IMG/VR virus record: IMGVR_UViG_3300046516_001541
Location: 1 to 64,000 of that record
Length of the DNA stretch: 64,000 nt
Strand: one strand, 5' to 3'
Source of the DNA: a virus
The translations under genes and the position numbers were made by a program. This document shows, one piece after another, positions 1 through 6,372 of this stretch. Numbering within the stretch: the stretch's first letter is position 1; each line of letters starts with the position of its first letter. The notes under the pieces are model-generated. The model saw nothing but the letters and a program-made list of their open reading frames with translations. It did not search any database and was not told where the DNA came from.

Positions 1-15
1 TGGCTTTGTTGTCAT
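1..15 (-). CDS. First codons of a gene running off the left edge
   Basis: An ATG at 15-13 overlaps the TGA (14-12) of the 43-codon gene upstream in the ATGA arrangement used throughout this arm. Only five codons (MTTKP) lie in the window, so no function can be given. The evidence is the coupling pattern alone. Confidence 0.4.
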
Positions 16-143
16 GGATAGCGCCTCCCATGTCGACCGAGGCGAAGACTCGTCAACCATTGAGCGCGCGTGCGTGCGCGTTCCCGCAGGATCTCGTTCC
101 ACGATGGACGATGTCTCCAATGGGCATTACCGGTGTCTCCCAT
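12..143 (-). CDS. Small basic protein, 43 aa, unknown
   Basis: The ORF begins with ATG at 143, about 9 nt after an AGAGGA Shine-Dalgarno sequence, and ends in a TGA that overlaps the next ATG at 15. The peptide is rich in Arg, Trp and His (starts MGDTGNAHWRHRPSW) and has no membrane segment. It follows the Fn3-like gene by 33 nt in the same unit driven from the promoter at 791-818. I do not recognise it. The ribosome-binding site plus the ATGA coupling are the reasons to call it. Confidence 0.5.
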   Translation of the reverse strand: MGDTGNAHWRHRPSWNEILRERARTRAQWLTSLRLGRHGRRYP

Positions 144-176
144 GATTTGATGTCCTCTATTTCGGAAAGATACTGA

Positions 177-431
177 TCAGACGCTGGCAGACAGCGCGCT
201 CTCGACGCCGTCCGACTGGTAGCTGGTGACGCGGTAATACCAGCGTCCGCCCCCATCGATGAGGGTGACATACAGATCCGTTTTGTTCGGATCCGGAATC
301 TCTGCTACCAGACCCATGACATGAGCATATGGTGATCGAGCGCGATAGAGTCGATAACCGGCGATGTCAGTCATTGGCGAGCCGTCCGTGCGCAGAACAG
401 GACGATCCCAACGCAAGGTTCCTGCCATCAT
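177..431 (-). CDS. Small Fn3-like domain protein, 84 aa
   Basis: The start ATG (431) overlaps the TGA of the upstream secreted-protein gene (ATGATGG), so the two are translationally coupled. The whole protein looks like one fibronectin-III-type beta-sandwich: a tryptophan and DG loop near the N-terminus (RWDRPVLRTDG), the DIAGYRLYRA strand, then WYYRVTSYQSDGVES, which matches the usual Y-x-V-x-A/S-x-D/N-x-x-G end of an Fn3 fold. It has no signal peptide of its own. A second Fn3-like protein lies on the other strand at 5638-6372. Role unknown; adhesion or binding is only an inference. Confidence 0.6.
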   Translation of the reverse strand: MMAGTLRWDRPVLRTDGSPMTDIAGYRLYRARSPYAHVMGLVAEIPDPNKTDLYVTLIDGGGRWYYRVTSYQSDGVESALSASV

Positions 432-760
432 TTCGGAAATACCGCGAGCCGCGGCAGCGAGTCTCGATCGAGGAAACGCTCCATACTGATGTGAGCGCAG
501 CCTTCGACCTTGAATTTCTGGCCTTTCGGCGCCGGACAGATGGTGACCTCTTTGCCGTCGCGGGCCCAACAACTGGCTTGATAACCGACGCTGATGAAAT
601 AGGCATTCTTCCAGCCGTATTGCTCGACGGCCTTGCACGTGCCGGTCGCGACGTCGCTCAGCACGTACATCACGGGACCGGTGTCGTACACCGCGAAGAT
701 GCGAGCCTGGGCGGCGATGGGCAGGAGGGCCGCGGCGGCGAAGACGACAAGACGTTTCAT
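428..760 (-). CDS. Secreted small protein, 110 aa
   Basis: The N-terminus MKRLVVFAAAALLPIAAQA is a clear Sec signal peptide with an AxA-type cleavage site after about residue 19. The mature part of about 90 residues has four cysteines, suggesting periplasmic disulphides, and no lipobox. It is the first gene after the operator-promoter at 791-818 and overlaps the Fn3-like gene by 4 nt. I do not recognise a family. Export by a phage gene suggests a role at the cell envelope, which is inference. Confidence 0.65.
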   Translation of the reverse strand: MKRLVVFAAAALLPIAAQARIFAVYDTGPVMYVLSDVATGTCKAVEQYGWKNAYFISVGYQASCWARDGKEVTICPAPKGQKFKVEGCAHISMERFLDRDSLPRLAVFPK

Positions 761-790
761 GACAGAGGTTCCTTGGTAGCAATAGAGCGC

Positions 791-818
791 ATTCTACGCA
801 TTACTGCGTAGATAACAA
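791..818 (-). promoter_or_regulatory. Promoter with palindromic operator in its spacer (copy 1)
   Basis: Read on the minus strand: -35 TTGTTA (818-813), 16-bp spacer, -10 TAGAAT (796-791). The perfect inverted repeat TACGCA-TTAC-TGCGTA (795-810) fills the spacer and reaches into the -10. It sits 35 nt before the gene at 760. Four more sites with the same geometry lie at 2031, 2831, 3142 and 3916. Confidence 0.75.
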
Positions 819-823
819 GTGCG

Positions 824-1183
824 CTATTTCACGGATTCGAAGGTGCCACTTGGATCATTTGCGAAAGCGACTGCGGACTCACGAGCCTTCTGCCGATCGT
901 CACCGATCCGACGCCGCAAGCCTTCGATATGGAGGCTATCCAGGCGGTACTTGCCGGCCTGCCGAAAGTTGTTCACGCGATACCAGAATTTGTGCACGCT
1001 ATCCGTCATTTTGTGGCACATCCTCCACACAGTGACGCCGCCTTCGAGCGCCGACAGTTCGGCGCACGCGCTGGCCAAATTCCCTTGAGCCTGCTCAATC
1101 AGCATCAGGGCGCGGTCGACGCGCATTTTCGCGGCTGCCTTGAGTTGCTCGGGTGTCAATACAACTTGAGTTGAATCGTTCAA
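824..1183 (-). CDS. Hypothetical protein, about 119 aa
   Basis: An ORF of balanced, mostly helical composition. I prefer the TTG at 1183: it overlaps the previous TGA as TTGA and has AGGAGAG about 6 nt upstream. An ATG at 1198 would extend it by five residues but has no ribosome-binding site. It is the last gene of the unit read from the promoter at 2031-2058 and ends just before the next promoter. No family recognised. Confidence 0.6.
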   Translation of the reverse strand: MNDSTQVVLTPEQLKAAAKMRVDRALMLIEQAQGNLASACAELSALEGGVTVWRMCHKMTDSVHKFWYRVNNFRQAGKYRLDSLHIEGLRRRIGDDRQKARESAVAFANDPSGTFESVK

Positions 1184-1377
1184 AATTCTCTCCTGCATTT
1201 GGCTATCGCGCGTTCAGCGGCGTTGATGCCGCGTTGACCGCCTAGGTAACTACGGGCCGCGGCTTTGTCGTGCGCCAGACCTTCAAAACCTTCGCTCGCA
1301 CAAGCGATCAAGGCTTTCAGTTCGGCTGCAGTCAACTTGATCAACTTTGAGCGCATACGATTCATCGTATCGTTCAC
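1180..1377 (-). CDS. Hypothetical protein, 65 aa
   Basis: Starts at a GTG (1377) overlapping the TGA of the zinc-ribbon gene (GTGA). The peptide is basic and helical (KLTAAELKALIACASEGFEG early on). An internal ATG 12 nt downstream is an alternative start. Unknown function within a chain of overlapping genes. Confidence 0.55.
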   Translation of the reverse strand: MNDTMNRMRSKLIKLTAAELKALIACASEGFEGLAHDKAAARSYLGGQRGINAAERAIAKCRREF

Positions 1378-1580
1378 AAACCTCTTCCATGTTTCCAGGG
1401 TGTGCTATCTGCACGGCACCACGGGCATTGCGTGATGACAGCACCGTTGCAGCGGATCAGATTGTTGATCTGCGGATACGATGTGCCGCAAGTAACACAC
1501 GTATGATGAATGTCAGGTCCCGCTACGCCGAGCCGAAGTCCCCAGCCCGACTGCAACATCAATTGTCCGGCGATATTCAT
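1374..1580 (-). CDS. Zinc-ribbon miniprotein, 68 aa
   Basis: Start ATG (1580) overlaps the TGA of the 59-aa gene upstream. Residues about 28-58 hold two pairs of cysteines, CVTCG and CPWC, about 25 residues apart: a classic four-Cys zinc ribbon. Nothing else is recognisable. One of many such proteins in this window; a nucleic-acid or protein adaptor role is inference. Confidence 0.6.
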   Translation of the reverse strand: MNIAGQLMLQSGWGLRLGVAGPDIHHTCVTCGTSYPQINNLIRCNGAVITQCPWCRADSTPWKHGRGL

Positions 1581-1756
1581 CGAATGGCACCGTTGGTGGC
1601 GTCGATCGCGGCGTAAAGGAACGCCTGATAGCGAGCGATCCAAATCCGGCAGAGGTCGCGGCGCTCCGCGTTTTTCTCGCGAATCGCGCGGGTCAACTCG
1701 TCGATCCAGTAGTTGAGACTGGCCTGCAGCGAAACAATTGTGGGTAGCGCGTGCAT
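1577..1756 (-). CDS. Hypothetical protein, 59 aa
   Basis: Found by following the overlap chain: ATG at 1756 overlaps the preceding stop (TGATG) and its own TGA overlaps the next ATG (ATGA at 1577-1580). The sequence begins MHALPTIVSLQASLNYW and is a likely helical hairpin rich in Arg and Trp (TRAIREKNAERRDLCRIW). No family recognised. Confidence 0.55.
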   Translation of the reverse strand: MHALPTIVSLQASLNYWIDELTRAIREKNAERRDLCRIWIARYQAFLYAAIDATNGAIR

Positions 1757-2001
1757 CAGCCGGCCTGCCGGCGGAACTGGTAGGTCGACTCGATCGGCAT
1801 CGGGGCTGCGAAGACCAGCGCCGCAATCAGGTCACTCTTGCGACCGTGGGAGGCAGCGCGCGCGGCAATCGCGGCTTTCACTTCGAGGTCCGCAGCGCGC
1901 TGGGACAATGCCATCTGCACAATGGGATCATTGGCGATACCCTGGCAGGCTGTGGCGTGGGCCGCGGCTCGGGACTGGACGAATTCTTGCTCGGTCATCA
2001 T
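1756..2001 (-). CDS. Hypothetical protein, 81 aa
   Basis: First gene after the promoter at 2031-2058. The start is the ATG at 2001, with GGAG nine nt upstream; a second ATG follows at once (MMTEQEF). The open frame reaches back to 2082, but the operator lies inside that extension, so a longer start is excluded. The protein is Ala-rich and helical. Function unknown. Confidence 0.6.
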   Translation of the reverse strand: MMTEQEFVQSRAAAHATACQGIANDPIVQMALSQRAADLEVKAAIAARAASHGRKSDLIAALVFAAPMPIESTYQFRRQAG

Positions 2002-2030
2002 TGCGTTCGACTCCGTATTCAGTGATGAGG

Positions 2031-2058
2031 AGTCTACGCAAATCTGCGGATTAGTGAA
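2031..2058 (-). promoter_or_regulatory. Promoter with operator in its spacer (copy 2)
   Basis: Minus strand: -35 TTCACT, 16-bp spacer, -10 TAGACT. The operator is TACGCA-AATC-TGCGGA (2035-2050), one mismatch from a perfect palindrome, and the -35 is the poorest of the five. It drives the overlapping genes from 2001 to 824. Confidence 0.65.
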
Positions 2059-2075
2059 GTGATGGAGATCACAAA

Positions 2076-2276
2076 TCAGCACGGGAGTGCCTTCCCGACC
2101 TCGATCGCCTTGTCGACCGCTGCTTCGCCGACGATTGCATACTTTGCAAGCGCATCGTAATCACCCTCCAACAGTTGATAACCGGAATGGACGGCAAATT
2201 CGTCAAAAATTTGACGTTTGATCACAAGATTGTGGCCTTCATTTTCGGTTATGAACCAAGCTCCGTACGTTTTCAT
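2076..2276 (-). CDS. Hypothetical protein, 66 aa
   Basis: ATG at 2276 overlaps the stop of the Cys-rich gene upstream. Sequence starts MKTYGAWFITENEGHN and is mildly acidic and soluble. Last gene of the unit read from the promoter at 2831-2858. No family recognised. Confidence 0.6.
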   Translation of the reverse strand: MKTYGAWFITENEGHNLVIKRQIFDEFAVHSGYQLLEGDYDALAKYAIVGEAAVDKAIEVGKALPC

Positions 2277-2590
2277 AAGTTGGATCCGGCTCCGTGATTC
2301 TTACCGCCGCACGAGCATTCGCAGTTGTGGCCTTTGGCGTTCAGGCAACGCGCGTCACACTTGTGCAGCGACGGGTTTTTCTTGAAGTAGATGACGCGGT
2401 CGACCGGCTGCGAACCGGTACCGTCGAATTTGTAGGGCACGTCAGCCGCGAAGCCGATCAGCTTGCTGAAACTGTCATCGCGCAGACCTTTGACGCCTGG
2501 AAACAGCGCGGCAAAACGTTCGTTGCGGACCGTCGCGCGGCGCAGCTCGGTGCCATCGGCGGCGAAGTAGATTGTGCGTGCGGTGGCCAT
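2273..2590 (-). CDS. Protein with C-terminal cysteine cluster, 105 aa
   Basis: About 75 residues of ordinary soluble sequence are followed by a dense Cys/His cluster near the C-terminus (KCDARCLNAKGHNCECSCGG), enough ligands for one or two metal ions. It begins only 3 nt after the previous gene ends. I do not recognise the family; metal binding is inferred from residue spacing. Confidence 0.6.
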   Translation of the reverse strand: MATARTIYFAADGTELRRATVRNERFAALFPGVKGLRDDSFSKLIGFAADVPYKFDGTGSQPVDRVIYFKKNPSLHKCDARCLNAKGHNCECSCGGKNHGAGSNL

Positions 2591-2593
2591 GTT

Positions 2594-2788
2594 CTACAGC
2601 CGTCCTACTTTGTGGGACGGCATACCGCCATCAATCTGAGGCACTACCAACACGTTGCTGATGCCAGCCTTGCGATCAGCGATTTCCTTCACCATTACAT
2701 CGTTACCGTTGCCTTCGGTCACAAAGGCTTCAAGTTGGGCCAGCGTGTAACTGGGATACTTGCGATTCGATTTGTGTGCTGCGTCCAT
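2594..2788 (-). CDS. Hypothetical protein, 64 aa
   Basis: First gene after the promoter at 2831-2858, with a purine-rich GGAAAAAACGAAG leader before the ATG at 2788. Starts MDAAHKSNRKYPSYTLAQLE. A middle segment (LEAFVTEGNGNDVMVKEI) recalls small phage proteins with a short helix-turn-helix-like region, but this is too weak to assign. Confidence 0.6.
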   Translation of the reverse strand: MDAAHKSNRKYPSYTLAQLEAFVTEGNGNDVMVKEIADRKAGISNVLVVPQIDGGMPSHKVGRL

Positions 2789-2830
2789 CTTCGTTTTTTC
2801 CGGTTTCCGTTGCGTGATTCAGTGATTTGT

Positions 2831-2858
2831 ATTCTACGCAGTTCTGCGTAGACCGCAA
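2831..2858 (-). promoter_or_regulatory. Promoter with palindromic operator in its spacer (copy 3)
   Basis: Minus strand: -35 TTGCGG (2858-2853), 16-bp spacer, -10 TAGAAT (2836-2831). Perfect inverted repeat TACGCA-GTTC-TGCGTA at 2835-2850. Drives the genes from 2788 to 2076. Confidence 0.7.
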
Positions 2859-2875
2859 ATGAACGAAGTCACAGT

Positions 2876-3106
2876 TCACATCAAAACGTACCGAGACATG
2901 GAATTCTGCTCGACGTCCTGCCACGCGCGGACCGCAGCCATCCATGCCGCGTGAAACTCCATATACGAATCGCCAACGCAATCCGGATCGGTCGTAGCGA
3001 AGTCCCAGGTAGCCTTCGCGAAGGCAATGGACTTGTCGGCTTCGACCATGCGAGCTGCTTTCTGGCGGCGGATGCGGCGAATGATCTTCTCGGCTGCGGT
3101 CATCAT
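2876..3106 (-). CDS. Hypothetical protein, 76 aa
   Basis: The start is set at the ATG pair (MMTAAEK, 3106). A GTG at 3118 is possible, but it lies closer to the predicted transcription start of the promoter at 3142-3169. The N-terminal third is strongly basic (IIRRIRRQKAARM), the rest neutral with several Trp. Function unknown. Confidence 0.6.
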   Translation of the reverse strand: MMTAAEKIIRRIRRQKAARMVEADKSIAFAKATWDFATTDPDCVGDSYMEFHAAWMAAVRAWQDVEQNSMSRYVLM

Positions 3107-3141
3107 GGTCGGTCTCACTCAATGCGTTGTCGTTGAGGAGC

Positions 3142-3169
3142 AGTATACGCAAATTTGCGTAGATAACAA
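3142..3169 (-). promoter_or_regulatory. Promoter with palindromic operator in its spacer (copy 4)
   Basis: Minus strand: -35 TTGTTA (3169-3164), 16-bp spacer, -10 TATACT (3147-3142), the best -10 of the set. Perfect inverted repeat TACGCA-AATT-TGCGTA at 3146-3161. Like copies 1 and 5, the -35 is preceded by a conserved CGCTTGTTAT-like run. Confidence 0.75.
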
Positions 3170-3179
3170 GCGTTCCAGT

Positions 3180-3551
3180 TCACAGTTCCGATTGCGGCAT
3201 AGAGGCTCCGCTCGGTTGCTCTTCGGCGCCTGCGATGGGATCAATTTGATAACCGGACAAATCAACTCCTTGCGCCAGATCCGGGAATAGCCGGACTGCC
3301 TGTATTGCGCATGTACCGCCCTCCTCTTCCTGCGCATCAGCGGGAACGGTAGCCCATGCGTTGCTACCTGACTCCTGAAAATGATCCAGGGCCATGCGCA
3401 TAGCTTTTTGACGGCTCGTGGGCAAAGCTTTGTCGAAATTGACTCTGTAATAGATCATCGCGTTGATGATGTCGAAGATGTCGATATGAGCCGGTACGCG
3501 GAGGGTGCACCGATAGAGACCGTCTTTACGCTTCGTTGGTTTGATGCGCAT
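3180..3551 (-). CDS. Hypothetical protein, 123 aa
   Basis: I take the ATG at 3551 (MRIKPTKRKDGLYRCTLRVP), which follows the previous stop at 3577 by 25 nt. The frame is open further upstream, but that part overlaps the preceding gene. The N-terminal 40 residues resemble a small beta-rich domain; the C-terminal third is acidic and Gly/Pro-rich, probably disordered. Unknown function. Confidence 0.55.
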   Translation of the reverse strand: MRIKPTKRKDGLYRCTLRVPAHIDIFDIINAMIYYRVNFDKALPTSRQKAMRMALDHFQESGSNAWATVPADAQEEEGGTCAIQAVRLFPDLAQGVDLSGYQIDPIAGAEEQPSGASMPQSEL

Positions 3552-3576
3552 GATTTGCAAATAGGCTAACTGCGAC

Positions 3577-3777
3577 TCATAACGTCTTCCAACGCCTGGA
3601 CAGGTCGATGATTTCAACATCGAACTGGATAGCCACTATTTCGATATCGGCATCTGTAACTGGATTAGCGGCGCTTCGGTTGAGCAAATCCCTTAGCGCA
3701 TCAATCAACTTGTATTGATATGCGAGCCGTTTATCAGCGGCTAACCGTTGCCGAGCACTTTTGTGGGTGGCAGCCAT
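3577..3777 (-). CDS. Hypothetical protein, 66 aa
   Basis: ATG at 3777 follows the stop of the 31-aa gene by 7 nt. Starts MAATHKSARQRLAADKRLAY: basic and helical at the N-terminus, acidic near the C-terminus (DADIEIVAIQFDVEIIDLS). Second gene of the unit read from the promoter at 3916-3943. No family recognised. Confidence 0.6.
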   Translation of the reverse strand: MAATHKSARQRLAADKRLAYQYKLIDALRDLLNRSAANPVTDADIEIVAIQFDVEIIDLSRRWKTL

Positions 3778-3784
3778 TGGCCCA

Positions 3785-3880
3785 TCACTTCCACAACAGC
3801 CGGCTGTAGGTCGGCAGGCGCGCGGCCAGGCGCGCTTCCATGACGGCAGCGATCAGAGAGATACGAATTTCAGTGCTCAT
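3785..3880 (-). CDS. Very small protein, 31 aa
   Basis: First ORF downstream of the operator-promoter at 3916-3943: ATG at 3880, stop at 3785. The peptide begins MSTEIRISLIAAVMEARL and looks like a short amphipathic helix with a basic end. The ribosome-binding site is weak (GGGAAC about 9 nt upstream). Position right behind a promoter and tight spacing to the next gene are the evidence. Confidence 0.45.
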   Translation of the reverse strand: MSTEIRISLIAAVMEARLAARLPTYSRLLWK

Positions 3881-3915
3881 GTCGGCGGTTCCCAAGTTGA
3901 TTTAACGTGGGGTCA

Positions 3916-3943
3916 ATTCTACGCAAATCTGCGTATATAACAA
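3916..3943 (-). promoter_or_regulatory. Promoter with palindromic operator in its spacer (copy 5)
   Basis: Minus strand: -35 TTGTTA (3943-3938), 16-bp spacer, -10 TAGAAT (3921-3916). Perfect inverted repeat TACGCA-AATC-TGCGTA at 3920-3935. It lies directly behind the stop of the HTH gene, so the regulator gene and the first operator are adjacent. Confidence 0.75.
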
Positions 3944-3961
3944 GCGAACCACTTCACAGTT

Positions 3962-4375
3962 CTAACCGGCTATTTGCACAGCTTCCGCGAAAGTCTCCGG
4001 CCGCTGGGCTTCCGGATCCAATGCCTGGATGATCTGCTTGAGCAGCAAACAGGGATCGATCTCCATTCCATCGCATATTTTGCAGTAAAGCAGGACCGAT
4101 GGGGCTCGTTCACCACGCTCGACTTTGTAAATTGAACCCTGATGTACGCCAGCCAGCCTAGCCAATCCAGGGCGGCTCAATTTCTTGTCTTTCCGCGCGG
4201 TCTGCATGACTCGACCAACAATTTTGCTCTGCACTCTTTTGACCGGGTCTCGGCTCATTCGCATTTGGATGAATTCCGCATAGATGAAATAGACATGGCG
4301 CGCGATGTAGCCAATCGAGACCGAACGACACCGACTGGCGTAGTGCTCCAAACAGGCAGCCGGGGTGACTGCCAC
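3962..4375 (-). CDS. XRE/Cro-type HTH regulator, 137 aa
   Basis: Residues about 57-118 form an XRE-type helix-turn-helix domain: LSRPGLARLAGVHQGSIYKV holds helices 2 and 3, followed by the typical ERGERAPS turn. About 55 residues precede the domain. I keep the GTG start at 4375 because AGGAG lies nine nt upstream; an internal ATG (MRMSRDPVKR) is the alternative and would give a compact repressor. It follows csrA in one unit and is the only regulator next to the five TACGCA operators, so it is the natural candidate to bind them. That link is inference. Confidence 0.75.
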   Translation of the reverse strand: MAVTPAACLEHYASRCRSVSIGYIARHVYFIYAEFIQMRMSRDPVKRVQSKIVGRVMQTARKDKKLSRPGLARLAGVHQGSIYKVERGERAPSVLLYCKICDGMEIDPCLLLKQIIQALDPEAQRPETFAEAVQIAG

Positions 4376-4419
4376 GGTTCGCGTCTCCTCTCTACATCGC
4401 CGCCAAAGTTGAAATAGGT

Positions 4420-4635
4420 CTAACCGGACGCCGCGGACTCGGTCGGGCCGTCAGATGACGCCAATGCTTCCTGTTCTGCCTGAATGCGCAGGAAGATTTC
4501 CTCCCGGTGGACGGCTACATTCTGGGGCGCCGTGATGCCGATGCGCACTTGATTGCCTTTCACTCCCAGCACCATGACGCTGACGTCTGGCCCAATTCTC
4601 AGTATCTCGCCGACTCTTCTCGTCAAGATGAGCAT
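4420..4635 (-). CDS. csrA: CsrA/RsmA-family carbon storage regulator
   Basis: 71 residues, the usual CsrA size. The hallmark [15 protein letters not shown] start, the [13 protein letters not shown] beta strands and the [10 protein letters not shown] helix are all present, including Arg44 of the RNA-binding VHREE motif. CsrA dimers bind GGA motifs in RNA hairpin loops and change translation or stability of mRNAs. The C-terminal tail is short and Ser/Glu-rich. The ribosome-binding site AGGGAA lies 6-7 nt before the ATG. In a phage unit with an HTH regulator it could tune phage or host mRNAs. Family assignment is firm; target RNAs are unknown. Confidence 0.95.
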   Translation of the reverse strand: MLILTRRVGEILRIGPDVSVMVLGVKGNQVRIGITAPQNVAVHREEIFLRIQAEQEALASSDGPTESAASG

Positions 4636-4766
4636 GTTTGTTCCCTTCCATAGTGGATAACAGTCAGCCCGACTTAATCATATTTGATGTAGCTCGTCAA
4701 CCAGATTGCATGATTTAACAGTAACGGTCCGACCGGGAACCTTCGTCTATTCGTGACGGATTAGAT
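4636..4766. promoter_or_regulatory. Divergent control region between csrA and the plus-strand operon
   Basis: Minus-strand genes leave to the left and plus-strand genes to the right, so at least two promoters must lie here. Visible elements: an imperfect inverted repeat TTGATG-tagct-CGTCAA (4684-4700), whose minus-strand copy reads TTGACG like a -35, and a copy of the TCGTGACGG motif at 4751-4759, the same element found before late genes. No convincing complete sigma-70 promoter was identified. Confidence 0.5.
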
Positions 4767-4966
4767 TGTGTCTCATTCTTGAGACTGGCAGACTCGCCAT
4801 CCAGCGCGCACATCATCACGACTCTAAGGTTTTCAAGCGCAGCAGCACAAAAACCTTTCCCGGGCGGCCGACATTGGTCTATTCGAACCTCATCGAAGGT
4901 AGTTCGACTCCTTTCTTCCGATGCGACCGATTGCTCGCCACCATCAGCGTCAATCAGTGCAGTTCC

Positions 4967-5398
4967 ATGTGGCTCGCAGCAAACGAGCGCAATTCGGAGA
5001 TTCGTCGTCAGTGCCGCGGCTGCCGCCTGGGCGCCGAGCATGCCGACCGCCCCGATGCCAACCTGTGCGATATCCATGGTGTGAAAATCTGCGCGCGATG
5101 CCAGAACGAGGCCTCGCGGCTGATCTGGGGCAATCTGTGTATCAGCTGTCAAAATAGACAGTATGAATTCGTGCGAGGTCGCAACGCGCGCGGCAAGCCG
5201 CTGATCAAATTGCGACCGCTCGAGCCGCGCCAGGTTACGGTCCGCGAAGGCTCGGCGGTGCGTGTCTATCGCTCGCCTCTCTCATCCAGCGTCGACGAGC
5301 TCCTCGTGGGCACGCTACGCGACGCCGCAAAGCGAGTGGCCTTCGGGTTCATCGGGTTCGCGCAGCGCTCCTTTTTGCGTCAGCAGTGTTTGTTCTGA
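4967..5398 (+). CDS. Zinc-ribbon protein, about 143 aa
   Basis: The C-terminal 140 residues look like a real protein. They hold three pairs of cysteines (CRGC, CARC, CISC) plus an isolated NLCDIHG, probably two metal sites in residues about 13-60, followed by a basic segment (RGRNARGKPLIKLRPLEPR) and a mixed tail. The start is uncertain: the ATG at 4967 has no ribosome-binding site, and the frame stays open back to a TTG at 4766. First gene of the plus-strand accessory operon. Possibly nucleic-acid binding; no family recognised. Confidence 0.55.
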   Translation: MWLAANERNSEIRRQCRGCRLGAEHADRPDANLCDIHGVKICARCQNEASRLIWGNLCISCQNRQYEFVRGRNARGKPLIKLRPLEPRQVTVREGSAVRVYRSPLSSSVDELLVGTLRDAAKRVAFGFIGFAQRSFLRQQCLF

Positions 5399-5410
5399 CA
5401 GGAGATTGAT

Positions 5411-5641
5411 ATGCCGTCATCGGATCGAGAGACGATCGTCTTCTACCGGCAGGATGATCCGCATGTCTTTCTGCCGCCGATACAGTCCGCGTCTCTCGAT
5501 GATGAGATGGAGAAGACCTATGACTCACTGCCGCGGGTCGTCCGTGTGCTCGTCCATTGGCGATTTCAAATCCGCTACCGCCTCGGCCTGGAACGGCTGA
5601 GCACCACTCTTCCCGTTTCGTCCGAAGGTGCCTCTCCATGA
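5411..5641 (+). CDS. Hypothetical protein, 76 aa
   Basis: Preceded by AGGAG six nt before the ATG, the best ribosome-binding site in this operon. Soluble, mixed charge, starting MPSSDRETIVFYRQDDPHVF. Its TGA overlaps the ATG of the secreted Fn3-like gene (ATGA). No family recognised. Confidence 0.65.
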   Translation: MPSSDRETIVFYRQDDPHVFLPPIQSASLDDEMEKTYDSLPRVVRVLVHWRFQIRYRLGLERLSTTLPVSSEGASP

Positions 5642-6372
5642 AAACCTGTCTTTACATATTGTTCGTTGCTCTGGCCGCTGCCGTCATGGCGGTCATTCCA
5701 CATCCCGCCGTTGCCCAAACGGTATTACTCACGCCAGACGTGCTCGTCTGCCCGGTCCCGCTGTGGCCCGCGCCCAGAGCAGCCTGTCCCAAACCGGCGA
5801 TTTTCAATCCCATTGCGACGGCCATGGCAGCGACGTATGCGGCAGGATCGGCCAACAAAACCGCTCCCATCTGGAATCACACTTACAGTGGCTATACGGC
5901 CACGGACGTACTGATCGCCTGCCCTGCGGGCGCGCAAGTCTCCGCAGACAGCACGAAGTGCATTTCCGGGGGAGCGGATGCGTCCGCGTTGGTCGTGAAG
6001 TCACAGATACCGGCTTTCATGTTGAAAGCCTCGCAACCGGTCATCCCGCCGATAGTGCCGCCGCCGGCCATTCCGGCGACGAAGGACTATTCCTTTTCGT
6101 GGGGCCCGCCGCTGACCAACTTGGACGGTACGGTGCTCACAAATCTGACCGGCTATTTGATTTCGAACGCTACCAGTAGTATCGGACCGTTTCTGACGTG
6201 GAACATGGTTGGCAGCGGCGTGACCACGTACACCTACAAGGCGCTGTCGACGGCTATCCCGCAATGCTTTGCGATCGCCGGATTCAGCTCCTCAAACGGT
6301 GCCGGCGCTCCGCTCGTGTTCTGTCAACCCAGCCTCATGACCGCTCCGGGCCCCGTCACCAAGGTAAATTGA
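5638..6372 (+). CDS. Secreted Fn3-like protein, 244 aa
   Basis: ATG at 5638 overlaps the previous stop. The first 27 residues are a Sec signal peptide (KTCLYILFVALAAAVMAV, then HPAVAQ as cleavage site). After a linker with a PVIPPIVPPPAIPAT stretch, residues about 155-240 look like one fibronectin-III-type domain: YSFSWGPP, LTNLTGYLI, TYTYKAL and CFAIAGFSSSNGAG. The six cysteines fit an oxidised periplasmic or surface protein. It is coupled by overlap to the hydrolase gene that follows. The same pairing of a secreted protein and an Fn3 fold occurs at 177-760 on the other strand. Role unknown. Confidence 0.65.
   Translation: MKTCLYILFVALAAAVMAVIPHPAVAQTVLLTPDVLVCPVPLWPAPRAACPKPAIFNPIATAMAATYAAGSANKTAPIWNHTYSGYTATDVLIACPAGAQVSADSTKCISGGADASALVVKSQIPAFMLKASQPVIPPIVPPPAIPATKDYSFSWGPPLTNLDGTVLTNLTGYLISNATSSIGPFLTWNMVGSGVTTYTYKALSTAIPQCFAIAGFSSSNGAGAPLVFCQPSLMTAPGPVTKVN

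Noticed and set aside
329-811. Plus-strand ORF of 160 aa
   Set aside because: It is antisense to the secreted and Fn3-like genes, crosses the promoter at 791-818 and has a composition without hydrophobic core.
4715-5152. Minus-strand ORF of 145 aa opposite the zinc-ribbon gene
   Set aside because: The plus frame has paired Cys motifs and continues with an operon; this frame has no ribosome-binding site and would cross the divergent promoter region.
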